Part shown: positions 1-7,394 of the stretch, one piece after another
How the letters are laid out: each line of letters starts with the position of its first letter
How positions within the stretch are numbered: position 1 is the stretch's first letter
Assembly (NCBI GenBank): GCA_964426895.1
Contig: CAYRSH010000026.1
Coordinates: 1 to 22,995 of the forward strand
Length of the DNA stretch: 22,995 bases
DNA from: Caldipriscus sp964426895
Lineage (GTDB): Bacteria > Hydrothermota > Hydrothermia > LBFQ01
Direction of reading: 5' to 3'
Position numbers and translations under genes: made by a program
Notes under the pieces: model-generated
The model's input: the letters and a program-made list of their open reading frames with translations, nothing else
Told to the model about the DNA's origin: nothing
Database searches by the model: none

Positions 1-11
1 TTTTTCGGGCT

Positions 12-25
12 TAAAATTCCCTACT
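12..25 (+). promoter_or_regulatory. -10-like box TAAAAT-TCCC before the beta-propeller gene
   Basis: TAAAAT lies at 12-17, followed directly by TCCC, with 8 bases between the box and the ATG at 26. The same TAWAAT-WCCC arrangement precedes nuoM, pckA, pdxS and the gene starting at 10795. Any -35 element lies outside the window. A start site about 7 bases past the box would give a nearly leaderless mRNA. This is inferred from pattern recurrence only. Confidence 0.45.
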
Positions 26-760
26 ATGGTAGCCATTTTATCCTTTTTTGTCCATCCGGAAACGGTATTATGGGTTGGAGGTAAAATATTCGTAAGCGAT
101 ATAGGTGAGTTCAATAAAAGGGACGGGAAGGTTTATGTAAAAAGGGGGAGGAATTGGGAGGTATATGCGTCGTATTTAAATGACCCTAAGGGGTTGGCAT
201 ATTGCAAGGGGGTGTTGTATGTGGCCGATGTTGATAGGATATGGGCTGTAAAGGATAAATCGGCGGTTTTCCTTTTGGTGGGGCCTAAGGATTTCAAGGC
301 TGAATTTTTAAACGGTATAACCTGCTACAAGGGTGAAAAATTATATGTTAGCGATACCTATGGGAATGCGATTTATGAGGTTGATATAAACACGAAAAGT
401 GTGAAAAAGGTTTTGGGAGTTGAAAAGCCCAACGGTCTAACCCTTGATATTTCCGGAAATTTGTATATAATAACATTCACGAAACCCGGAAGGATTTTAA
501 GGTGGGATGGTAAGAAAATTGATACACTACTTGTAAGCGAGGATATAAACGGAGGTGATGGAATAGTTTATGACGAGGAGAGTAGATCCATAATAGCATC
601 GGGATTTGAATCCGGAAATGTTATTCAATTAACACCGGACGGTAAATATGTGGTTATAGCAAAGGGTTTGACAACACCCGCGGGTATAGGGTTTGATGGG
701 AAAACCGTTTATATTCCCTTGCTTGAAAAGGGTAAGGTTATAAACAAAAGAATACGATAA
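26..760 (+). CDS. SMP-30/NHL-type beta-propeller protein
   Basis: A 244-residue protein made almost entirely of repeated beta-propeller blades. The recurring pattern is a glycine/asparagine turn, a hydrophobic stretch such as KLYVSD or VLYVAD, and a short I-x-x-x-D segment, seen near residues 15-30, 56-75, 95-120, 135-165, 175-200 and 215-235. The opening HPETVLWVGGKIFVSDIG resembles the first blade of SMP-30/gluconolactonase-type proteins (P-E-S/T-V-L...VSDI). I cannot identify a complete set of metal-binding acidic residues, so a lactonase activity is not claimed. The N-terminus has only a short hydrophobic stretch and is not a convincing signal peptide. The frame stays open to the window edge, so a longer N-terminus is possible, but the TAAAAT box just upstream favours ATG 26. 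It is followed by nuoM after a 21-base gap holding another promoter-like box. Confidence 0.7.
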   Translation: MVAILSFFVHPETVLWVGGKIFVSDIGEFNKRDGKVYVKRGRNWEVYASYLNDPKGLAYCKGVLYVADVDRIWAVKDKSAVFLLVGPKDFKAEFLNGITCYKGEKLYVSDTYGNAIYEVDINTKSVKKVLGVEKPNGLTLDISGNLYIITFTKPGRILRWDGKKIDTLLVSEDINGGDGIVYDEESRSIIASGFESGNVIQLTPDGKYVVIAKGLTTPAGIGFDGKTVYIPLLEKGKVINKRIR

Positions 761-767
761 ACGGGGG

Positions 768-781
768 TATAATACCCGCTT
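768..781 (+). promoter_or_regulatory. -10 box TATAAT-ACCC before nuoM
   Basis: A perfect TATAAT at 768-773 is followed by ACCC, and the ATG at 782 comes 8 bases after the box. I see no good -35 hexamer 16-18 bases upstream. The spacing leaves no room for a Shine-Dalgarno sequence, so nuoM is predicted to be transcribed leaderless or almost so. Confidence 0.55.
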
Positions 782-2242
782 ATGCTTAGCCTGATAGTTT
801 TCTTTCCCCTATTGGCCGCTATACCGGTATTGTTCTTTGATCCCTCGTGGAATAGGAGGGTATGGGCTTATGGAACCGTGGTTGCGCTTTTTGAATTCGT
901 TTTATCCCTTTTCCTCGTATACTATTTTGATTTTGGAAAGGCTTCGGAATTTCAGTTTTTGGAAAAATATGTCTTCTTGGGATTAGAAAACGCCCCGTAC
1001 TATGTGGGAATAGACGGATTAGCCCTTGTGCTAATAGTTTTAACCACATTCTTAACCTTTCTCGGTATAGTTTCTTCTTACAACTACATCAAGCACCAGA
1101 TAAGGGAGTATGTGGTTTCAATGCTCGCACTTGAAACCGCCATGATAGGCGTGTTTGCCAGTTTAAACCTTATACAATTCTTCATATTCTGGGAGGCTCA
1201 GTTAATACCCATGTTTATCCTCATAGCCTTGTGGGGACACGAAAACAGGGTTTATGCGGCCTTTAAGTTCCTCATATATACCGCCATAGGCTCCGTGCCT
1301 ATGTTGGTGGCACTTATATGGCTGTTTTTGAATTATGGAACCTTTGATTATACATATCTCGTTAATGAAACTCCAAAATTGGCCTTATATATCCAGAGTT
1401 TGTTGTTTTTGGCATTTTCCTTTGGTTTTGCAATAAAGGTTCCCATGTTTCCATTCCATACTTGGCTTCCGGATGCCCATGTTGAGGCTCCTACGGCGGG
1501 TTCCGTAATCCTTGCCGGTATTCTATTAAAGATGGGTATATTCGGTTTTATGAGGTATTCCATTCCAATGTTTCCAGATGCTTTTGAATCCTTCCGCACC
1601 CTTATAGCCGTTTTGGCAATCATTGGAATAATATACGGAGGTCTTATGGCATGGGTACAGTCCGATATGAAAAAACTCGTAGCATACTCATCCGTAGCAC
1701 ATATGGGTTTTGCAATGTTGGGTTTGGCATCAGGAAATCCCATAGGCTTTCAGGGTGCGGTAATCGTCATGATAAGCCACGGTTTGGTAACGGGGGCATT
1801 GTTCTTTTTGGTCGGGATGCTTTATGAGAGGAGGCATACAAGGCTTATAAGGGAATATTCGGGTATAGGGAAGTCCGTACCCAACTTATCCACATTCTTT
1901 GTTATAATGTCGTTGGCATCCATTGGTTTGCCCGGACTTTCGGGATTTGTCGGGGAGTTTATGTGTTTAATAGGTGCATATCAATACGAACCTTTGTGGG
2001 GGTATTTTGCGGTTCCGGGTGTGATAGTGGCGGCCGTTTATATGCTCTCACTGGTTAAAAGGGTTATATTTGGGGAATTGGATCCGGAAAGCGCGAAAAT
2101 GCCAGATTTATCGTATAGGGAATTGTTTATACTCGTTTTGCTTTTAATCTTTGTTGTTTGGATAGGCGTTTATCCCAAGACATTCTTAGATTTTACAAAC
2201 GGTGTATCCGAAACCCTTTACACCATACTTAATATGAAATGA
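782..2242 (+). CDS. nuoM: NADH-quinone oxidoreductase subunit M (NuoM-type antiporter-like subunit)
   Basis: A 486-residue polytopic inner-membrane protein with about 14 hydrophobic segments, the usual length for this subunit. NuoM is one of the antiporter-like proton-translocating subunits in the membrane arm of complex I. Visible signatures are FFIFWEAQLIPMF, with the key glutamate near residue 138, FAIKVPMFPFHTWLPDAH with its lysine near 219, EAPTAGSVILAGILLKMG with its lysine near 250, and a GFVGEF segment in the C-terminal half. These match the charged residues of the proton channel in E. coli NuoM. No other nuo gene lies in the window: the neighbours are a beta-propeller gene upstream and a MoeA-like gene overlapping its stop (ATGA at 2239-2242). 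The related subunits NuoL, NuoN and Mrp-type proteins are less likely because of the M-type signature around residues 219-250. Which complex it serves cannot be told from here. Confidence 0.9.
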   Translation: MLSLIVFFPLLAAIPVLFFDPSWNRRVWAYGTVVALFEFVLSLFLVYYFDFGKASEFQFLEKYVFLGLENAPYYVGIDGLALVLIVLTTFLTFLGIVSSYNYIKHQIREYVVSMLALETAMIGVFASLNLIQFFIFWEAQLIPMFILIALWGHENRVYAAFKFLIYTAIGSVPMLVALIWLFLNYGTFDYTYLVNETPKLALYIQSLLFLAFSFGFAIKVPMFPFHTWLPDAHVEAPTAGSVILAGILLKMGIFGFMRYSIPMFPDAFESFRTLIAVLAIIGIIYGGLMAWVQSDMKKLVAYSSVAHMGFAMLGLASGNPIGFQGAVIVMISHGLVTGALFFLVGMLYERRHTRLIREYSGIGKSVPNLSTFFVIMSLASIGLPGLSGFVGEFMCLIGAYQYEPLWGYFAVPGVIVAAVYMLSLVKRVIFGELDPESAKMPDLSYRELFILVLLLIFVVWIGVYPKTFLDFTNGVSETLYTILNMK

Positions 2243-2973
2243 ACCCCTTTGAGGCTCAGGCTTATATAATGGGGAATATAAAAAAAACGGAAGAGATAGA
2301 AATATCTTTGGGTGAAGCCTTGGGTTTTTACACATCAAAACCCGTAATTTCAAGCGATGGAAGCATAGTTCTTGAAAAGGGGGAGAGGATAGATAGCAGG
2401 AGGTTAATATTTGCGAAGATGTTTAATATCAAACGGGTAAGCGTTCATAGGAAACCCGTAATCCGGATAGATTTGGAAGACGATAATATAAGGAAACTTT
2501 TAACCCTTATAGTTGTTGAAGAGGGTTTTAAGTTGGGATATGGTAAAGCGGATTTTATAATAACCTCTAACAGGCCCCAAAGGGTGGAGTTTTTGGTTTC
2601 AAAGGTGGAACAAAAACCCGCTTCGAACCTCGCTTTCTTCGTAGATAATCGGGGAACGGCTGGGTTTTATATTAACGGTTCCCTGTCGGATATAATAGTT
2701 GCCACATATGTTTTTATACTTCCGGCATTGAGATCGGCTTTCGGTTCGGCAAACCCTTATCAGAAAAAGATGTATTTACAGTCCGCAAATTCATATCAAA
2801 GAACCCTTGGGGGTAAAAGCATTTTTATACCCGCAAGGATAACGGATGATAGTTTGGTTGAAATCCTAAACCCGGATGAAGAAAACTATCTATTATGCGA
2901 TGCGTTAATACATATAACCCCGGATATGTTTGGAATTCAGGAGGAGCAGGAAGTAGAGGTTTATCTCTTATAA
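2239..2973 (+). CDS. Shrunken MoeA-like protein of unknown function
   Basis: A 244-residue protein, against roughly 400 for MoeA, the enzyme that inserts molybdenum into molybdopterin. Three parts still resemble MoeA. Residues 20-75 (ISLGEALGF, then VLEKGERID and NIKRVSVHRKPVIRI) match the N-terminal and insertion domains. Residues 116-168 (VEFLVSKVEQKPASNLAFF, then YINGSLSDIIVATYVFILPALR) align by eye with the catalytic domain segment that normally reads KPGKPLAFG and GLPGNPVSALVTF-type. The last 50 residues resemble the C-terminal barrel ending in GEEVEV-type sequence. The MDGYA motif, the TGDEL motif and the PGNPV loop are absent or replaced, and much of the molybdopterin-binding domain is missing. 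A normal MoeA activity is therefore unlikely. It overlaps nuoM by ATGA and gmk by TAATG, so it is translationally coupled to both. The family assignment is by eye only. Confidence 0.5.
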   Translation: MNPFEAQAYIMGNIKKTEEIEISLGEALGFYTSKPVISSDGSIVLEKGERIDSRRLIFAKMFNIKRVSVHRKPVIRIDLEDDNIRKLLTLIVVEEGFKLGYGKADFIITSNRPQRVEFLVSKVEQKPASNLAFFVDNRGTAGFYINGSLSDIIVATYVFILPALRSAFGSANPYQKKMYLQSANSYQRTLGGKSIFIPARITDDSLVEILNPDEENYLLCDALIHITPDMFGIQEEQEVEVYLL

Positions 2974-3527
2974 TGAAAAAACCCATAATTTTGGTAATAT
3001 CATCCCCGTCGGGTGGTGGTAAAACCACGATAGCAAGGGAATTAAAAAGGTTCGGTTTTGAACACATAACGACCGCAACCACAAGGCCGAAAAGACCCAA
3101 TGAAAGGGAAGGGGTGGATTATTACTTTGTTAGTAGGGAAACATTTATCAAATGGATTGATGAGGGTAAATTGTTTGAATGGGCGGAAATTTATGGAAAT
3201 TACTACGGTGTTCCAAAGGAAAACCTATATAAAAACCTTAAAATGGGGAAAAATGTGGTTTTAACCCTTGATGTGAACGGTAAAAGGGCATTGGAAAAGG
3301 TTTTCAAGGGGGATAATAATTACAGGTTTATAAGCGTTTTCCTCATGCCACCCTCCTTAGAGGAATTGGAAAGGAGACTTAAAAATAGGGGGGAAAGCGG
3401 TGAAAGGTTAAAACTGCGATTGTCAAAAGCCAAAGAGGAAATGAACTATGCAAAGGAATACGATTATAAACTAATAAACGACAGGGTGGCTAAGGTTGTA
3501 AGGTTTATCCTGTGTAAAATTATATAA
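2973..3527 (+). CDS. gmk: Guanylate kinase
   Basis: A 184-residue cytoplasmic enzyme that phosphorylates GMP to GDP with ATP, feeding GTP and dGTP synthesis. The P-loop SSPSGGGKTT is at residues 10-19. The GMP-binding segment TTATTRPKRPNEREGVDYYF follows at about 36-55, then the FIKWIDEGKLFEWAEIYGNYYG region typical of the family, and RRLKNRGE in the lid. Length and motif order are normal. I chose ATG 2973, which overlaps the TAA of the preceding gene (TAATG) and puts the P-loop at the usual distance from the N-terminus. An upstream start at 2895 would add 26 unrelated residues encoded inside the neighbouring gene. Its 3' end runs head-on into pckA and overlaps it by 8 bases at a palindrome. 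Confidence 0.93.
   Translation: MKKPIILVISSPSGGGKTTIARELKRFGFEHITTATTRPKRPNEREGVDYYFVSRETFIKWIDEGKLFEWAEIYGNYYGVPKENLYKNLKMGKNVVLTLDVNGKRALEKVFKGDNNYRFISVFLMPPSLEELERRLKNRGESGERLKLRLSKAKEEMNYAKEYDYKLINDRVAKVVRFILCKII
3520..3527. other. Convergent gene overlap at palindrome TTATATAA
   Basis: The perfect palindrome TTATATAA supplies the TAA stop of gmk (3525-3527, plus strand) and the TAA stop of pckA (3522-3520, minus strand). There is no intergenic DNA and no stem-loop/T-tract terminator between the two convergent genes. This is seen directly in the sequence. Confidence 0.9.
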
Positions 3528-5025
3528 ACTTCTTGGCGTTTTCCTCTATAAGTCCCTTTATCCTTTTGGCGTTTTCCCTATACTTATCCTTATCGCTCCA
3601 ACCGTTTATGGGCATTAAAATCCTATCGGGAATACCCTCAACCCTCTTGGGTATCAAAACACCAAATATCTCATCCCTTACAAACTCCTGTATCTCACCC
3701 TTTAAAGCCGCCGAAATCAACCTGCGGGTATAGTTTATGTCTATCCTATGCCCGACACCATAAGGCCCCTCTATCCATCCCGTATTTACCAACCAAACAT
3801 CCACATTGTGCTTTTTAACCTTCTCCACAAGCATATCGGCGTAAATCTTGGGATTTAATGGCAAAAACGGGGCTCCGAAACAGGCGGAAAATGTCATTTG
3901 TGGTTCGTTTATACCCCTTTCCGTTCCCGCTATTTTTGAAGTGTATCCCGCTAAGAAGTATGTTATTATCTGTTCCGGTTCGAGTTTTGCTATTGGGGGT
4001 AATACGCCGTAGGCGTCAAGGGCCAAAAAGAATATATTTTTGGGATGTCCTCCCCTACCCTCGGGAACTATGTTATCCAAAAAGTGTATCGGGTAGGAAG
4101 ACCTTGTATTTTCCGTCTTTTCCGAGGAATCAAAATCAACCTCCCTCGTATCTGGGTTAAAAACCACATTCTCCAATATCGCGCCGAATCTCGTGGAAGC
4201 ATTATATATCTCCCTTTCCTTTTCGGGGTCTATCCTTATTACCTTTGCATAACAACCGCCTTCAAAGTTAAAAATCCCGTCTTCGGCCCATCCGTGCTCG
4301 TCATCCCCTATTAAAGGCCTTTCCGGGTCGGTTGAAAGGGAAGTTTTTCCAGTACCGGATAAGCCGAAGAAAAGGGCAACATCTCCTTCCCTTCCCATGT
4401 TGGCCCCGCAATGCATGGATAAAACCCCGTTTACGGGATAGTAATAGTTTAAAAATGTGAAAACGGACTTCTTTATCTCCCCGGCATATGGGGTTCCCCC
4501 TATTACTATCTCCCTTTTTGTAAGGTTTAGGATTATGAAAACCTCACTCCTTGTACCATCCTCTTCGGGCTTGGCCTTTAAGAATGGTGCGTGGTAGATT
4601 TCTATAAAGGGTTGGAAACCTTTTAACTCACCCTTCTCAGGCCTTATAAACATATTCCTCGCAAAAAGGGCGTGCCAAGGACTTTCGGTTATAACCCGAA
4701 CACCGAGTTTGTAATTGGGATGGTTTCCCACAAAGAGGTTTTCAATATACACTTCCCTTTCGGATAGGTAATTTATAACCTTTTCCTTCAACCTTTCAAA
4801 TTTATCGGGATCAAAGGGCTGATTCACCTCTCCCCACCAAATAAGGTTTTCGGTATTCTCATCCCTAACAACGAATTTATCCTTTGGAGACCTCCCGGTA
4901 TAGGGTGTGGTATCCACTATTAATGCCCCGTTGTTTGCGAGATATCCCAAGCCCTTCCTTATGGTTTCCTCATAAAGCATTGCCTCCTTTAAATCTTCAT
5001 AGACATCCTTAAATGTGCTTATCAT
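3520..5025 (-). CDS. pckA: Phosphoenolpyruvate carboxykinase (ATP)
   Basis: A 501-residue cytoplasmic enzyme of the ATP-dependent family, which interconverts oxaloacetate and phosphoenolpyruvate with ATP/ADP. Seen in order: the substrate-binding segment TGRSPKDKF near residue 43, HCGANMGREGDVALFFG, the kinase-1a P-loop GLSGTGKTSLS at 221-231, and the kinase-2/metal motif PLIGDDEHGW ending near 246. EGGCYAK and ENTRSSYPIHFLDN follow. The length is slightly below the roughly 540 residues of E. coli PckA but no motif is lost. GTP-type enzymes lack this arrangement. ATG 5025 is the first start, with promoter-like boxes in the 27-base gap after dnaX. It could be transcribed from there as well as with the parAB-dnaX genes. 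The direction of flux, gluconeogenic or anaplerotic, cannot be read from sequence. Confidence 0.95.
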   Translation of the reverse strand: MISTFKDVYEDLKEAMLYEETIRKGLGYLANNGALIVDTTPYTGRSPKDKFVVRDENTENLIWWGEVNQPFDPDKFERLKEKVINYLSEREVYIENLFVGNHPNYKLGVRVITESPWHALFARNMFIRPEKGELKGFQPFIEIYHAPFLKAKPEEDGTRSEVFIILNLTKREIVIGGTPYAGEIKKSVFTFLNYYYPVNGVLSMHCGANMGREGDVALFFGLSGTGKTSLSTDPERPLIGDDEHGWAEDGIFNFEGGCYAKVIRIDPEKEREIYNASTRFGAILENVVFNPDTREVDFDSSEKTENTRSSYPIHFLDNIVPEGRGGHPKNIFFLALDAYGVLPPIAKLEPEQIITYFLAGYTSKIAGTERGINEPQMTFSACFGAPFLPLNPKIYADMLVEKVKKHNVDVWLVNTGWIEGPYGVGHRIDINYTRRLISAALKGEIQEFVRDEIFGVLIPKRVEGIPDRILMPINGWSDKDKYRENAKRIKGLIEENAKKFI

Positions 5026-5052
5026 GAGTTGGGTATTTTACGGATGATTATA
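5026..5052 (-). promoter_or_regulatory. Promoter-like boxes in the dnaX-pckA gap
   Basis: The 27-base gap holds two minus-strand -10-like boxes. TATAAT (5052-5047) sits directly after the dnaX TAG stop. TAAAAT (5040-5035) is followed by ACCC and lies 9 bases before the pckA ATG. The second repeats the TAWAAT-ACCC pattern seen before nuoM and pdxS. There is no clear -35 box. Confidence 0.45.
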
Positions 5053-6405
5053 CTACAATTTTTCCCAATCCTTGCGAATGCTTTCAAATATATCCATCAA
5101 CTTCCTTTCTTCAATTTTCCTAACCTGAACATTTACTTCCTTTACCCCAAAGGCTTCTTTTAAAAGTTCCAAACCATTCTCCATTTTACTCTTAACCACA
5201 TTATCCGGAACTATGATTTTTAAAACCCCATCCTCAACGGAATAATTACAACCCTCTAAATATGCGGCCAAGGATGGGCTTTTACCCCTCAACACCTCCA
5301 AGGGTTCAACATTTACGGGTTCCGCTTTTGTTTCCCTTTCACCAACTTCGTATTCCGGGATACCGAATAACTTACTAACCTCGTTTATATTAACTACCCT
5401 CTTAAAGGAACACATCCTCGCAAGGTCATACACTATCCAAGAGTGCGGAGAAAATGTATCCCTTAAATGGTATTCCATATCCAGGGCCATCCTCAAAAGG
5501 ATGGTCTTTTCTTCAAAGGTTAAATTTTCATCCTTTCTTAACAAAGATTCTTCCAAAAACTTTACAAAACCGCTTGCAAACTCTTGGGGTGAGAACTCCT
5601 CTAAAATTTTATCAACCTTTGATATTGCGGACTTAAAATCTCCTTTTGAAATATCTTCTAAGAGTTGTGAATACCTCTCATTCGGAACAACCCCGAGCAT
5701 TTGGGAAACCTCCTCTTCGGTTATATGCTTATCCGAAAATATCGCCGCTTGCTCCAACAAAACGAGGGCATCCCTGAGGCTCCCCTCAGCCCTCTGCGCT
5801 ATCATGCGTAAAGCCTGATCCGTCGCGAATATACCCTCCTTTGAACAAACCTGCTTTAACCTGCTTACTATTGCGCTTATGGAATGCGGTTTTAGGGCAA
5901 ACTTCTGGAGCCTTGACATAACCGTTGGTGGGATTTTGTTGGGTTCTGTTGTGGCTAAAATAAAGACTATATAAGGTGGCGGTTCTTCAAGGATTTTTAA
6001 TAACGAATTAAAAGCCTCGTTTGTTAGCATATGCGCCTCATCTATAATATAAACCTTATACCTCGCCAAGGGCAAAAACCTCGCCTGATTTTGTATCTCC
6101 CTTATGTTTTCTATACCGCGATTGGAAGCGGCATCTATTTCTATAATATCCGGACTTTTACCTTCGTTAAACTCATTGCAAAATCTACACTTATTACAGG
6201 GTTTTGATGTTGGTCCCAATTCGCAGTTTAAACCCTTTGCAAAAAGCCTCGCTATCGTGGTCTTCCCTATACCCCTTGGTCCGGCTAAAAGGATTGAATG
6301 GGGGATTTCCTTTTTATCCAACGCCCTCATCAAAACCCTTACTATTAACTCCTGACCTACAACTTCCGAAAAATCCTTTGGCCGGTATTTATTCGCAAGG
6401 CTCAT
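5053..6405 (-). CDS. dnaX: DNA polymerase III subunit gamma/tau (clamp-loader ATPase)
   Basis: DnaX is the motor ATPase of the clamp loader that places the sliding clamp on primed DNA. From the chosen start (450 residues) the protein opens with the usual LANKYRPKDFSEVVGQE, then Walker A GPRGIGKTT at 42-50. A zinc module uses cysteines near 61, 70, 73 and 76. Walker B/DEAH (YIIDEAHML) is near 119-127, and TVMSRLQKF contains the SRC-type motif with Leu in place of Cys. The total length is close to E. coli gamma (431) and far below tau (643). A C-terminal domain of about 60 residues (VLKIIVPDNVV...) follows a short linker. I chose ATG 6405, overlapping the stop of the preceding zinc protein by 17 bases, because the family starts just before LANKYRP. 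A start at 6432 would add nine basic residues. Confidence 0.92.
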   Translation of the reverse strand: MSLANKYRPKDFSEVVGQELIVRVLMRALDKKEIPHSILLAGPRGIGKTTIARLFAKGLNCELGPTSKPCNKCRFCNEFNEGKSPDIIEIDAASNRGIENIREIQNQARFLPLARYKVYIIDEAHMLTNEAFNSLLKILEEPPPYIVFILATTEPNKIPPTVMSRLQKFALKPHSISAIVSRLKQVCSKEGIFATDQALRMIAQRAEGSLRDALVLLEQAAIFSDKHITEEEVSQMLGVVPNERYSQLLEDISKGDFKSAISKVDKILEEFSPQEFASGFVKFLEESLLRKDENLTFEEKTILLRMALDMEYHLRDTFSPHSWIVYDLARMCSFKRVVNINEVSKLFGIPEYEVGERETKAEPVNVEPLEVLRGKSPSLAAYLEGCNYSVEDGVLKIIVPDNVVKSKMENGLELLKEAFGVKEVNVQVRKIEERKLMDIFESIRKDWEKL

Positions 6406-6574
6406 CTTCCTTAAACTCCTCGGCCTCCTCAATTAACAGAATCGGTATATCATCTTCTATACGATATTTTAACTTACATTTCGGGCACCTCAACTCGTTC
6501 ATTTTGGGGCAATAAACCAAATCCCCCTTACACTTAGGGCAAGCAATAACCTCCAAAAGTTCTTTACTCAACAT
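6389..6574 (-). CDS. Trm112-like small zinc-binding protein
   Basis: A 61-residue protein of the Trm112/YcaR (UPF0434) type. It carries two zinc-binding pairs, CPKC at residues 12-15 and CPKC at 30-33, followed by the family's hydrophobic DDIPILL segment near 41-47. In eukaryotes and archaea Trm112 activates methyltransferases, whereas bacterial small homologues are poorly characterised. The sequence from ELLEVIACPKCKGDL onward is a textbook N-terminus for the family. It overlaps the end of parB by 11 bases and the start of dnaX by 17 bases, so translation of all three is probably coupled. A methyltransferase partner is not present in the window. Confidence 0.85.
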   Translation of the reverse strand: MLSKELLEVIACPKCKGDLVYCPKMNELRCPKCKLKYRIEDDIPILLIEEAEEFKEDEPCE

Positions 6575-7394
6575 TTTTCAAATTGGGTAAAAAATCAACA
6601 AACCTCCTTACCTCATCTTCGGATGAAAACCTGATTTCTACCGAGAAATGCCTTTTGGTTTTTTTAACCTTAGCGTTTAACCCCTTTTCCCTAATCTTAT
6701 TAACAATATCTTTTACAAACTCCCCATCGGTATTGGTTTTCTTTTGAGAAGGGGATATAAGGTTTTCCAAATCCCTAACACTTAAATTCTCCTCCACCAC
6801 CCTTTTAGCCCATTCTACCATTTCGGAGGGGGATTGTAACCTCAAAAGAACCCTCGCGTGCCCTTCGGTTATCTTCCCCTCGGCTAACATATCAAGGACA
6901 TCAAGGGGTAGATTTAAAATCCTCAAAATGTTTGTAATTGCACTCCTACTCTTTCCCAAGCACCTCGCTATTTCGTCATCCGTCAGGTTTAATTCTTCTT
7001 TCAGTATCTTTATTGCCCTCGCCCTCTCAACGGGATTCAGGTCCTCCCTTTGCAGGTTTTCAACCAATGAAACCAATAAAACTTCTTCGTCAGAAAACTC
7101 CTTAACTATTGCGGGGATTCTCGTTAAACCCGCTATTTTTGCCGCCCTCCACCTCCTCTCCCCGGCAACGATTTCGTATTTCCCATCCCTTTCCCTAACC
7201 AAAATGGGCTGCAATACGCCATACTTTTTAATGGATTCCGCCAACTCATATAGTTCGGTTTCAGAAAACCTCTTCCTCGGTTGATTGGGGTTAGGGACTA
7301 TATCTTCAATTGGAATAAGTTTTTGAATGTCTATATCTTCGTTTATTGAGAGTATGGAGGCCAATCCCCTACCCAATCTTCCTGCTCTTTTCAT
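6564..7394 (-). CDS. parB: Chromosome-partitioning protein ParB (CTPase clamp)
   Basis: A 276-residue ParB/Spo0J-family protein, which loads at parS sites, slides as a CTP-dependent clamp and works with ParA to segregate the origin region. Visible are the short N-terminal ParA-interacting segment (RLGRGLASIL near residues 5-14), PNPNQPRKRF near 34-43, the CTP-binding GERRWRAAK at 78-86 and ENLQREDLNPVERA near 112-125. A helix-turn-helix follows (EIARCLGKSRSAITNILRIL). The C-terminal dimerisation domain occupies the last 50 residues. The order and size are standard for chromosomal ParB. The gene overlaps the 3' end of parA by 26 bases. I found no sequence resembling the usual parS palindrome (TGTTTCACGTGAAACA) in the window. 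Confidence 0.94.
   Translation of the reverse strand: MKRAGRLGRGLASILSINEDIDIQKLIPIEDIVPNPNQPRKRFSETELYELAESIKKYGVLQPILVRERDGKYEIVAGERRWRAAKIAGLTRIPAIVKEFSDEEVLLVSLVENLQREDLNPVERARAIKILKEELNLTDDEIARCLGKSRSAITNILRILNLPLDVLDMLAEGKITEGHARVLLRLQSPSEMVEWAKRVVEENLSVRDLENLISPSQKKTNTDGEFVKDIVNKIREKGLNAKVKKTKRHFSVEIRFSSEDEVRRFVDFLPNLKNVE

Noticed and set aside
1348..1743. 131-codon frame antisense to nuoM
   Set aside because: It lies entirely within the strongly conserved core of nuoM, and its composition is a by-product of the hydrophobic coding strand.
2895..2972. Longer gmk start upstream of 2973
   Set aside because: It would add 26 unrelated residues encoded within the preceding gene in another frame. 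The TAATG junction at 2973 places the P-loop correctly.
3858..4314. Open frames antisense to pckA (100 and 89 codons)
   Set aside because: They lie fully inside pckA on the opposite strand, have no family character and no start context. They are shadows of the real gene's codon bias.
6406..6432. Longer dnaX start at 6432
   Set aside because: It adds nine basic residues (RRPRSLRK) read from the out-of-frame end of the Trm112-like gene. The family begins close to LANKYRP.
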